Below are positions 34,592 through 42,999 of a DNA stretch of 64,000 bases, piece after piece; position 1 is the stretch's first letter; every line of letters begins with the position of its first letter. The notes below the pieces were generated by a model. It did not search any database. It worked only from the letters and a program-made list of their open reading frames with translations, and was not told the origin of the DNA. Origin of the DNA: Catenulispora sp. EB89 (lineage in GTDB: Bacteria > Actinomycetota > Actinomycetes > Streptomycetales > Catenulisporaceae); assembly GCF_041261445.1 (NCBI RefSeq), contig NZ_JBGCCU010000002.1:310001-374000 (forward strand), given 5' to 3'. The position numbers and the translations under genes were made by a program.

Positions 34592-35413
34592 TCACCGCGC
34601 TGTCCATCCGCCGTCCATGGCCAACGAGGCGCCGGAGACCGAGGCGGCGGCCGGTGAGCACAGGTAGGCCACGAGCTCGGCCACCTCGGCGGGCTCGATC
34701 AGACGCTTGATGGCCGAACGCTCCAACATGATCTTGGAGACCACCTCGTCCTCGGGGATGCCGTGCGCGGCGGCCTGGTCGGCGATCTGGTTCTCGACCA
34801 GCGGGGTGCGGACGTAGGCCGGGTTCACGCAGTTCGAGGTGACGCCGTACGGGGCGCCCTCCAGCGCCGTGACCTTCGACAGCCCCTCCAAGCCGTGCTT
34901 GGCCGTGACATAGGCGGCCTTGAACTCCGAGGCCCGCAGGCCGTGCGCCGAGGAGATGTTCACGACCCGGCCCCAGCCGCGCTCGTACATGTGCGGCAGC
35001 GACTCGCGGATCAGCCGGAACGGCGCCTCCAGCATCAGCCGCAGGATCAGTGAGAAACGCTCGACCGGGAACTCGTGAAGCGGCGCCACGTGCTGCAGTC
35101 CGGCGTTGTTCACCAGCACGTCCACGCCGCCGACCCGGTGCGGCAGCGCCGAAGCCTGGTCCAGGTCGCTCAGGTCGGCGACCAGCGCCACCCCGCCGAT
35201 CCGCTCGGCGGCGGCGTGCGCGCCGTCGGCGCTGATGTCGGCCACCACCACCTTGGCCCCGGCCGCGGCCAGCCGCTCGGCGCAGGCCAGGCCGATGCCG
35301 CCGGCCGCGCCGGTGACCAGCGCGGTAAGGCCGGACAGGTCCAGGGGTGCCGGGGAGGCGGGGGAAGCCACGGAGGCGGCAGAAGTGGCGGCAGCGTCCA
35401 TAGAAGGCGTCAT
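34592..35413 (-). CDS. bdhA: 3-hydroxybutyrate dehydrogenase
   Basis: A 273-residue SDR. It has the cofactor-binding TGAAGGIG, NNAG, catalytic Ser155, Tyr168 and Lys172 (ISS, YVTAKHG). The blocks NNAGLQHVAPLHEFP, GLRASEFKAAYVTAKHGLEG, CVNPAYVRTPLVENQI and IKRLIEPAEVAELVAYLCS are characteristic of D-3-hydroxybutyrate dehydrogenase, which oxidises 3-hydroxybutyrate to acetoacetate with NAD+. It is the first gene of the nine-gene operon; an Ala-rich ~25-residue extension precedes the fold. Its product feeds the scoAB CoA-transferase, giving acetoacetyl-CoA for thiolysis. Confidence 0.93.
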   Translation of the reverse strand: MTPSMDAAATSAASVASPASPAPLDLSGLTALVTGAAGGIGLACAERLAAAGAKVVVADISADGAHAAAERIGGVALVADLSDLDQASALPHRVGGVDVLVNNAGLQHVAPLHEFPVERFSLILRLMLEAPFRLIRESLPHMYERGWGRVVNISSAHGLRASEFKAAYVTAKHGLEGLSKVTALEGAPYGVTSNCVNPAYVRTPLVENQIADQAAAHGIPEDEVVSKIMLERSAIKRLIEPAEVAELVAYLCSPAAASVSGASLAMDGGWTAR

Positions 35414-35480
35414 ACCCGATCACGCTAGAGAGCGGTCATCACGCTTCCCATGTCGGCCGCCGCCACATACCAGCGACGCC

Positions 35481-35843
35481 TCATGGCTGCCCCAGCCATG
35501 ACGTGGGGTCGTACGGCGGTTCTCCCGCCTGACCGGTATCGAAGTGCGCGACCTTGCCGTCCACGACCTCGAAGTGCCAGCGGGTGTTCATGCCGCCCCA
35601 CTGCTCGTTGGTGTACTCCGCGATCAGGTCGCGGCCGTCCGGGGACTGCACGATCACGTCCATCCGGCCGTGCGTGTCGTAGACCTCGCGCTGGAGCCAG
35701 TCCCCCAGCAGGCGCGGCGTCCCGTCGTCGGTCATCGTCGCGTTCCCGGTCATGGCGGCCTGCACGGCCGCCGGGTCGTTGGCGTTGAGCGCGTCGACGA
35801 ACGTGCGCACCGCCGGGTCCACCAGCTCCGAGGTCGGCATCAT
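35481..35843 (-). CDS. SnoaL-like / NTF2-fold small protein
   Basis: A 120-residue protein with the layout of the SnoaL-like NTF2 family: FVDALNANDPAAVQAAMTGNATMTDDG with helix then strand, and a beta-rich C-half (VIVQSPDGRDLIAEYTNEQWGGMNTRWHFEVVDGKVAHFDTGQ). The family includes polyketide cyclases, ketosteroid isomerase-like enzymes and non-catalytic ligand binders, so no substrate is assigned. ATG 35843 is used, but ATG 35840 is directly adjacent. It stands between the ketone-body operon and the alpha-galactosidase gene and does not obviously belong to either. Confidence 0.75.
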   Translation of the reverse strand: MMPTSELVDPAVRTFVDALNANDPAAVQAAMTGNATMTDDGTPRLLGDWLQREVYDTHGRMDVIVQSPDGRDLIAEYTNEQWGGMNTRWHFEVVDGKVAHFDTGQAGEPPYDPTSWLGQP

Positions 35844-35949
35844 GAGGCGATGATCGGACGCCTCGACGCCGCTCGCAACCGGGTGGACCCGGCGATGGGA
35901 ACGCCTCAGGCGCTCACGCGCCGCGCGCTACCCCAGCCGGCAACCCCGG

Positions 35950-37566
<1,617 letters not shown>

Positions 37567-38370
37567 CTAGTCTTCCTCCTCATTCGCCCCCGCCCCTTCG
37601 ACGGGGACGACGATCAACTCCCCCACGGACTCGCGCAGCACCTGCCGCGCGCCCGAGCGCAGGCCGTCGTCGCTGACCAGCACCGAGGCGTCGTGCAGGG
37701 CGGCGATCTCGGACAGCCCGACCACGCCCCACTTCGTGTGGTCCGCCAGCACGACCAGCCGCCGCGCGGTGGACACCAGCATCCGGTTGGTCTCGGCCTC
37801 CATCAGGTTCGGACTGGTGAACCCGGCTTCGGCGTCGATGCCGTGCACGCCGATGAACACGCAGTCCAGGTGCAGGCGGCGGATCGCCTGGATCGCCACC
37901 GGCCCGACCAGCGCGTCGGAGATCGTGCGCACGCCGCCGGTGAGGATCACGGTCTGCGGCGGGCCGGGCAGCGCGTGGAGCAGGTCGGCCACCGGCGGCG
38001 AGTTGGTGACCACGGTCAGGTCCGGAACCCGGGCCAGTTGTTGCGCGAAGGCGTAGGTGGTCGACCCGGCCGACACCCCGATCGCCGTGCCCGGGCGCAC
38101 CAGATCCGCGGCCGCCCGCGCGATCGCCTCCTTGGCCCGCCGCTGCCGGGCGGCCTTCACGCTGAACGCCGGCTCGTCGGTGGAGCTGCCGCCGCGCGCC
38201 GTGGCACCGCCGTGCACCTTGGTGACCAGGCCCTGCTCGGCCAGCGAGTCCAGGTCCCGGCGCACCGTCATGTCGGACACGCGCAGCGCCGAGACCAGCT
38301 CCGTGACCCGCACGGCACCGCGCTGCCGGACCTCCTGGAGGATCCACGCCTGCCGCTGAGCTGCCAGCAT
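37567..38370 (-). CDS. DeoR/GlpR-family transcriptional regulator
   Basis: A 267-residue repressor. The N-terminal winged helix ILQEVRQRGAVRVTELVSALRVSDMTVRRDLDSLAEQGLVTKVHGGA spans residues ~10-55, and the sugar-phosphate-binding DeoR C-domain follows (VSAGSTTYAFAQQL, VVTNSPPVADLL, LTGGVRTISDALVGPVA, IGVHGIDAEAGFTSPN, VVLADHTKWGVVGLSEIA). Its stop lies 9 bp from the GH27 start, indicating an operon. Palindromic CGAAC-type sites upstream of the SBP gene are the probable targets. The inducer is likely a galactose-derived phosphate, which is inference from the family. Confidence 0.94.
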   Translation of the reverse strand: MLAAQRQAWILQEVRQRGAVRVTELVSALRVSDMTVRRDLDSLAEQGLVTKVHGGATARGGSSTDEPAFSVKAARQRRAKEAIARAAADLVRPGTAIGVSAGSTTYAFAQQLARVPDLTVVTNSPPVADLLHALPGPPQTVILTGGVRTISDALVGPVAIQAIRRLHLDCVFIGVHGIDAEAGFTSPNLMEAETNRMLVSTARRLVVLADHTKWGVVGLSEIAALHDASVLVSDDGLRSGARQVLRESVGELIVVPVEGAGANEEED

Positions 38371-38437
38371 CCGCCGTCCCGCCCCTCGTGTCGCCCGCCC
38401 GCTGCGGGGGTGTCGCGATGTCGATCCCCAGACGAAC

Positions 38438-39352
38438 TCAGCCCTTGCTGCTCCCCAGCGCCAGGCCGGCGATGAACTGCTTCTGCAGCAGCACGTACAC
38501 GACCAGCGTCGGAATCGCGGCGATCATCGCGGCCGCGGCGATCAGGTTCTGGTTGCTCACGAACTGGCCCTGCAGGTTGGCCAGCGCGGAGGTGACGGGC
38601 CGCTTGTCGCCCGACGACATCAGGGTGATGGCCCAGAAGAAGTCGTTGTAGATCCAGGTCGTCAGCAGTGTCGCCAGGGCCGCCAGCGCCGGGCGGCACA
38701 GCGGGACCGTCAGCTTCCTGAACCGGGTCCACAGCCCCGCCCCGTCGACCAGCGCGGCCTCGTACATCTCGTCGGGGATCGACTTCATGTAGTTGCTCAG
38801 CACGAAGGTGCAGAACCCGAGCTGGAACGCGACGTTGATGACGATCAGGCCGGTGATCGAGTTGTACAGCAGCCCGCTGCCGGCCAGGAAGGTCGGCAGG
38901 TGGATCTGCAGGAAGATCCGGTACAGCGGCGTGATGATGACCTGCTGGGGCAGCAGGTTCCCGGCCGTGAACACGATCAGCAGAGCCACGTTGATCTTGA
39001 CGTTCACCCGGGTCAGGACGAACGCGAGACCGGAGGCGAGCGCCAGGACGATGATCACCGAGGGCACGGTGATCAGCACCGAGTTCCAGAAGTAGTGCAG
39101 CATGTCCGACTGGGTCCACGCGTCGCTGAAGTTCTTCAGCGTCAGGTGGTGCGGCATCGACACATAGCCGTACTTCTGGGTCTCCGAATACGGACGCAGC
39201 GACACGTAGAGCGCGAAGGCGATCGGCAGCAGCCACAGCACACAAGCGCTGATCAGGAACGCCTGCGACGCGAGCTGTCCCCAGCGCGGCGCCTTCCGGC
39301 GGCCGCCGGCCGAGGCGCGGGGCGTCGTCCTGTGAATGGTCTGTGCAGTCAT
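38438..39352 (-). CDS. Carbohydrate ABC permease, MalG family
   Basis: A 304-residue permease with a short basic N-terminus, six hydrophobic segments and the EAA loop DEMYEAALVDGAGLWTRFRKLTVPLCRPAL near residue 195. ATG 39352 forms an ATGA overlap with the end of the MalF-type gene; the longer open frame upstream is not used. It is in the galactoside operon, whose importer also lacks an ATPase gene. Confidence 0.93.
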   Translation of the reverse strand: MTAQTIHRTTPRASAGGRRKAPRWGQLASQAFLISACVLWLLPIAFALYVSLRPYSETQKYGYVSMPHHLTLKNFSDAWTQSDMLHYFWNSVLITVPSVIIVLALASGLAFVLTRVNVKINVALLIVFTAGNLLPQQVIITPLYRIFLQIHLPTFLAGSGLLYNSITGLIVINVAFQLGFCTFVLSNYMKSIPDEMYEAALVDGAGLWTRFRKLTVPLCRPALAALATLLTTWIYNDFFWAITLMSSGDKRPVTSALANLQGQFVSNQNLIAAAAMIAAIPTLVVYVLLQKQFIAGLALGSSKG

Positions 39353-40353
39353 CGGGCGCCCTTGGGTTGGCTCTCGCGGCGGAACGTGAGGTACAGGAAC
39401 GTACAAATCGGCACGAGGGAGATGACCAGCAGAACCACGCCGAGCGCCGACCCGAAGCCGACCCGCTGTGTCTCCCCGACGATGTTGGAGGTGACCAGAA
39501 CCGACAACAGCTCCAGGCCGTTGATGCCCTTGTTGGTGATGTAGACCAGGTCGAAGGCACGCAGCGACTCGATGACGGTCACCACCATGACCACGATGTT
39601 GATCGGCCGCATGACCGGGAAGACCACTTTCCAGAAGGTCTGCCAGGCGTTGGTGCCGTCCATGACCGCCGCCTCACGGAGCTGCGGGTCCACGGCTTTG
39701 AGGCCGGCCAGATAGAGCACCATCACGTAGCCGGCCTGCCGCCACGTGGCCTCGACCAGCACCGACCAAAGATTCAGCTTCGGATTGCCGAGCCAGTCGA
39801 TGGCGTTGCCGTTGTGGTTGTGCCCGATGACGGTGTTGATCAGGCCGTAGTTCTGGGAGTACATGAACTCCCAGATGATGCCGACCAGCGCCAGCGAGAG
39901 CATCACCGGCAGGAACAGGATGCTCTGGTACATCCGGCTGCCCTTGATGCCGCGGTCGATGAGGACGGCGAAGAGCATGCCGAGCGGGGTCGCGAAGAAC
40001 ACGAACACCGCCAGCCAGATCAGGTTGTGCCGGACCGCCGGCCAGAACTCGGGGTAGATCGTGGCGGCCTGGTGGTAGTTCTGGACGCCGTACAGGCATC
40101 CGTTGTTCAGGATCGAGGGGACGTTCGGCTGGCAGGTCTTCGTCGACAGACCGCCCACGCCGTTCCACTTCGTGAACGACAGGCCGATGGTGCCCAGCGT
40201 CGGGCCCCAGATGAACACGAGATCTATGAGGATGGGCAGGCCCAGCAGCACGGCCACCACGGCCTTGTCCCGGCCGCTGAGCCTGCCCAGCCGGCGACGG
40301 CGGGGCGCGCGGGGCGCCCCGACCGTCGCCGGGTCGAGTTCGTGATCGGTCAT
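39349..40353 (-). CDS. Carbohydrate ABC permease, MalF family
   Basis: A 334-residue permease beginning MTDHELDP, with a basic N-terminus, six hydrophobic segments, a large extracytoplasmic loop after the first helix (containing Cys pairs CQPN...NNGC), and the EAA loop REAAVMDGTNAWQTFWKVVFPVMRP near residue 240. ATG 40353 overlaps the SBP stop by 4 bp. The open frame runs on to 41463 across the SBP gene but has no family features there. Confidence 0.93.
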   Translation of the reverse strand: MTDHELDPATVGAPRAPRRRRLGRLSGRDKAVVAVLLGLPILIDLVFIWGPTLGTIGLSFTKWNGVGGLSTKTCQPNVPSILNNGCLYGVQNYHQAATIYPEFWPAVRHNLIWLAVFVFFATPLGMLFAVLIDRGIKGSRMYQSILFLPVMLSLALVGIIWEFMYSQNYGLINTVIGHNHNGNAIDWLGNPKLNLWSVLVEATWRQAGYVMVLYLAGLKAVDPQLREAAVMDGTNAWQTFWKVVFPVMRPINIVVMVVTVIESLRAFDLVYITNKGINGLELLSVLVTSNIVGETQRVGFGSALGVVLLVISLVPICTFLYLTFRRESQPKGAR

Positions 40354-41693
40354 GACGTGTAGATCGACTTCGCCTGCTGCTCGGCGCTGCTCTGCAGACT
40401 GGTGATGTTGCCGGTGCTCGGGTCGTCGATGAACTTCTGGATGATCGAGATCATCGCGGTGGCCATCGCCGGGTCGGCGTCCCGGTCCATGAACTGCGCC
40501 ACGGCCTTGCAGCTCGAGATCGCGGCCACCGACTTGGTCTGGATGGCGTCGTAGGACGGCGCCTGGAGCCCGGTGGCGACGCCGACGTCCCACTGGTCGG
40601 TCTTGAGGAAGGTCGACTCGGCGGCGGCCGTGCCTATGTACTCCAGGATCGCCTTGGCGCCGGCCGGGTTCTTCGCCTTCTTGCTGATCATGAAGCCGTC
40701 GGTCGGGGCGTCCATGTAGTCCTGGCCGTACGTCGGGTTGATCGACGGGTACGGGAAGAAGTCCAGGTCGGCCAGGTTCGCGTTGTCGGTGACGTACTGC
40801 GCGGCGACCTGGTTGGTGCCCTGGAACATCATGCCGGCCTGCTTCTGCTCCAGCGCCTTCGCCGCGTCCTGCCAGATGCGGCCGTTGGCGCCGGTCTGCA
40901 TGTACGGCATCAGCTCGGCCCACTGGTTGAACACCGCCGCGACGCCCGGGTCGGTCCACGGCACCTGGTGCTTCATCAGCTTCTGGTGGTAGTCGTACCC
41001 GTTGATCCGCATGTTGAGGATGTCGAAGGTCCCCAGCGCGGGCCAGCCGTCCTTGTCGGCGAAGGCGAGCGGGACGATGCCGTCGGCCTTCATCTTCTTG
41101 CACAGCGCGATGAAGTCGTCCCAGGTGGTCGGGACGGTGTAGCCCTTCGAAGCGAAGTGGCTCTTGTTGTAGAAGACCACCCACGGGTAGTTGTAGATCG
41201 GCACGAAGTACTGGTGGCCGTCCAGGCCCGTGCACAGCGTCTTCACCGAGGCGCTGAAGTTGCCGCCGATCTTCGCCCAGACGTCGTCGAGGGGCAGCGC
41301 CAGTCCCTGCGCCGCGAAGTACTGCATGCGGTAGCCGGCGAACCAGGTGAACAGGTCGTCCGGGGTGCCCTGCAGGTAGCTGGTGATGTTCGTCTGGAAC
41401 GTGTTGTGGTCGACCGTGTTGATGGTCACCTTGGGGCCGCCGGCCGCCGTGGCCGCCGCGCACAGCGCCGCGAACGCCGCCTTCGGGCTGGCGTCGGAGT
41501 AGTTGGATCCGAACGTCACCGGGGAGGTGACCGAGCCGGCGTTGCCGCCCGAGGAGCCCGAGCTCTTACTCGAGGAACAGGCAGCCAGCGCGCCCGGCAC
41601 CGTCGCGAACGCCGCAGCCGCGCCCATCCCCTTGAGCAGGCCTCGACGTGCGAGGGGCCGTTCGAAGTTTTGGGGAATCCGAGGGGAAGTCAT
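40350..41693 (-). CDS. Sugar-binding lipoprotein, twin-arginine type signal
   Basis: A 447-residue solute-binding protein. The signal has the twin-arginine ARRGLLKG at residues ~15-22, a moderate hydrophobic stretch, then lipobox ALAAC with Cys39, so it may be exported by the Tat system and lipidated. A Ser/Gly/Asn linker leads to the type-1 SBP fold. GGGAG ahead of ATG 41693 supports the start over ATG 41726. It is the first structural gene of the galactoside operon and follows a promoter with −35 TTGACA and palindromic repressor-type sites. The substrate is predicted to be a galacto-oligosaccharide. Confidence 0.94.
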   Translation of the reverse strand: MTSPRIPQNFERPLARRGLLKGMGAAAAFATVPGALAACSSSKSSGSSGGNAGSVTSPVTFGSNYSDASPKAAFAALCAAATAAGGPKVTINTVDHNTFQTNITSYLQGTPDDLFTWFAGYRMQYFAAQGLALPLDDVWAKIGGNFSASVKTLCTGLDGHQYFVPIYNYPWVVFYNKSHFASKGYTVPTTWDDFIALCKKMKADGIVPLAFADKDGWPALGTFDILNMRINGYDYHQKLMKHQVPWTDPGVAAVFNQWAELMPYMQTGANGRIWQDAAKALEQKQAGMMFQGTNQVAAQYVTDNANLADLDFFPYPSINPTYGQDYMDAPTDGFMISKKAKNPAGAKAILEYIGTAAAESTFLKTDQWDVGVATGLQAPSYDAIQTKSVAAISSCKAVAQFMDRDADPAMATAMISIIQKFIDDPSTGNITSLQSSAEQQAKSIYTS

Positions 41694-41732
41694 GTGGAAG
41701 GTCTCCCTGCCGAGTGAGAATGCCACCAGGAT

Positions 41733-41787
41733 CGAACATGAACGAACAGGTGCCGCACATCACACTCGGCTGGGCGGGTACTGTCAA
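41733..41787 (-). promoter_or_regulatory. Promoter and downstream half-site operators of the galactoside operon
   Basis: On the minus strand TTGACA (41782-41787) is followed 17 bp later by TGTGAT (41759-41764), a −35/−10 pair upstream of the SBP gene. Just downstream of the expected start site two half-sites of the form CGAACAtG or CGAACAgG (plus-strand reading at 41733-41740 and 41743-41750) repeat with a 10-bp period, which suits repression by a DeoR protein bound at the start of transcription. The rest of the 410-bp gap (41694-42103) holds a second operator and no gene. Confidence 0.7.
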
Positions 41788-41853
41788 GATCCCGTAACAC
41801 TCCGGAAGCCATCCGTTACCCAGTTGCAACCGGGCCCGGGGCGGTGTCGGGAC

Positions 41854-41873
41854 CATGTTCGTGGCCGAACATG
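41854..41873. promoter_or_regulatory. Perfect palindromic operator, candidate DeoR site
   Basis: CATGTTCG and CGAACATG, perfect complements, flank a 4-nt TGGC spacer about 70 bp upstream of the TTGACA box. The half-site matches the two CGAACA half-sites near the start site, suggesting one protein recognises all and could loop the DNA between them. Confidence 0.75.
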
Positions 41874-42103
41874 TCCGGAAGTGTTGGGTTCTTGAGCATC
41901 CGGGCTGGTCACGGGCCACCGGGTGCTCGCCGTGCCCTGACTGGGGCGTCCTACCGCAGCTCGCGAGGGTTTACGGCCGAGCTCGCGGAGCGCACGAAGC
42001 CCCTTGACACCGCTGGCACGGGGGAAGCCGCAGGTTGTTGGAAGCTGTTAACAATTTTGGTTTCTGTTGACGTCGGACGACGATTCCCGGGGTATTGCCG
42101 CTG

Positions 42104-42925
42104 TCAGCTCAGGCCCTGCGCGGCCTTCAGCCGCGCCACCTGGACGTCGGACAGATGCGAGAGCTGCTTGCCGCCCATCTGCTGCAACAGCGCGGGATCG
42201 TTGCTCATCGGGCCGATGAAGGCGACCACCGAGACCGCCGTCCCGACGTGCACGAGGTCGGCCGCCAACAGTTCGGTTTTGCCGCCGGCGCTCATGTAGT
42301 CGATGTAGCCGGCCTGGCCGTCCTTGGTCAGTTCCGGGATCGCGCTGGGAGTCATGACGACCGAGACCGTGCCGGACTGGGTGATGGCCAGGTTCTTACA
42401 GGTCTTCAGACCTGTGGCCAGATCGCTGATCATCGCCGCGGCCTTGTCGGCGGATGGGAAGGCGATCACTGAGGACTCGATCCCGATGGCCACGTTCGGC
42501 TTAGAGAGCTGGCGGTCGACCTCGGCGGTGGTGCCGTACTTCGTGGACAGGGCTTCCTCGGCGTCCACGAACGTCTGGCAGGCCGCGCCTCCGGTGGTCA
42601 CGGTGTCCTGGGCGGTCGTGACCGCGGTGCCGTCCTGGGAGGCGTTGAAGGTGTAGCCGGCGTCGTCCTTGTCGGTCAGCAGGAGTGCGCTGATCTGGGC
42701 CGTCGTCAGGCTGCCGCCGGGAGCACCGGTCGGGGCGCCGCTGGAGGTCGCGGCCGACGTGGTCGCTGTGGCCGATCCGGCCGAGGTGCCCGACCCGGTG
42801 CTGGAGGTCGCGGGCGGCGCGGCGGCCTTCTTCGCCGACCCCCCGCAAGCCGCCGTGGCCAGCACGACTGCGGTGAGCACGGCTATGGAAACGCCTTTGG
42901 TCCCGGTCGGCATGGCGGTCAACAT
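42104..42925 (-). CDS. Lipoprotein with PknH-type sensor-like domain
   Basis: A 273-residue lipoprotein: hydrophobic signal, lipobox TAAC with Cys27, an ~40-residue Ser/Thr/Gly/Ala-rich spacer, then a single extracellular domain resembling the PknH-like extracellular sensor domain (ISALLLTDKDDAGYTF, IESSVIAFPSADKAAAMISDLATGLKTCKNLAI, VVAFIGPMS). The ligand is unknown. ATG 42925 and ATG 42913 are both possible; neither has a clear ribosome site. A strong hairpin just upstream (42937) separates it from the FtsX gene, so it is its own transcript. No kinase gene is adjacent. Confidence 0.8.
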   Translation of the reverse strand: MLTAMPTGTKGVSIAVLTAVVLATAACGGSAKKAAAPPATSSTGSGTSAGSATATTSAATSSGAPTGAPGGSLTTAQISALLLTDKDDAGYTFNASQDGTAVTTAQDTVTTGGAACQTFVDAEEALSTKYGTTAEVDRQLSKPNVAIGIESSVIAFPSADKAAAMISDLATGLKTCKNLAITQSGTVSVVMTPSAIPELTKDGQAGYIDYMSAGGKTELLAADLVHVGTAVSVVAFIGPMSNDPALLQQMGGKQLSHLSDVQVARLKAAQGLS

Positions 42926-42936
42926 AGCAGCACACA

Positions 42937-42979
42937 GAGACGGCCGGGCAGACACGAAGTGTCCGGTCCCGGCCGTCTC
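42937..42979 (-). terminator. Terminator downstream of the PadR-ATPase-FtsX operon
   Basis: GAGACGGCCGGG and CCCGGCCGTCTC pair over 12 bp around a 19-nt loop that itself contains an ACAC/GTGT pairing. It starts 21 bp after the FtsX stop in the direction of transcription. Confidence 0.75.
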
Positions 42980-42999
42980 CCCCCGTTTGTGCGCCCCCG

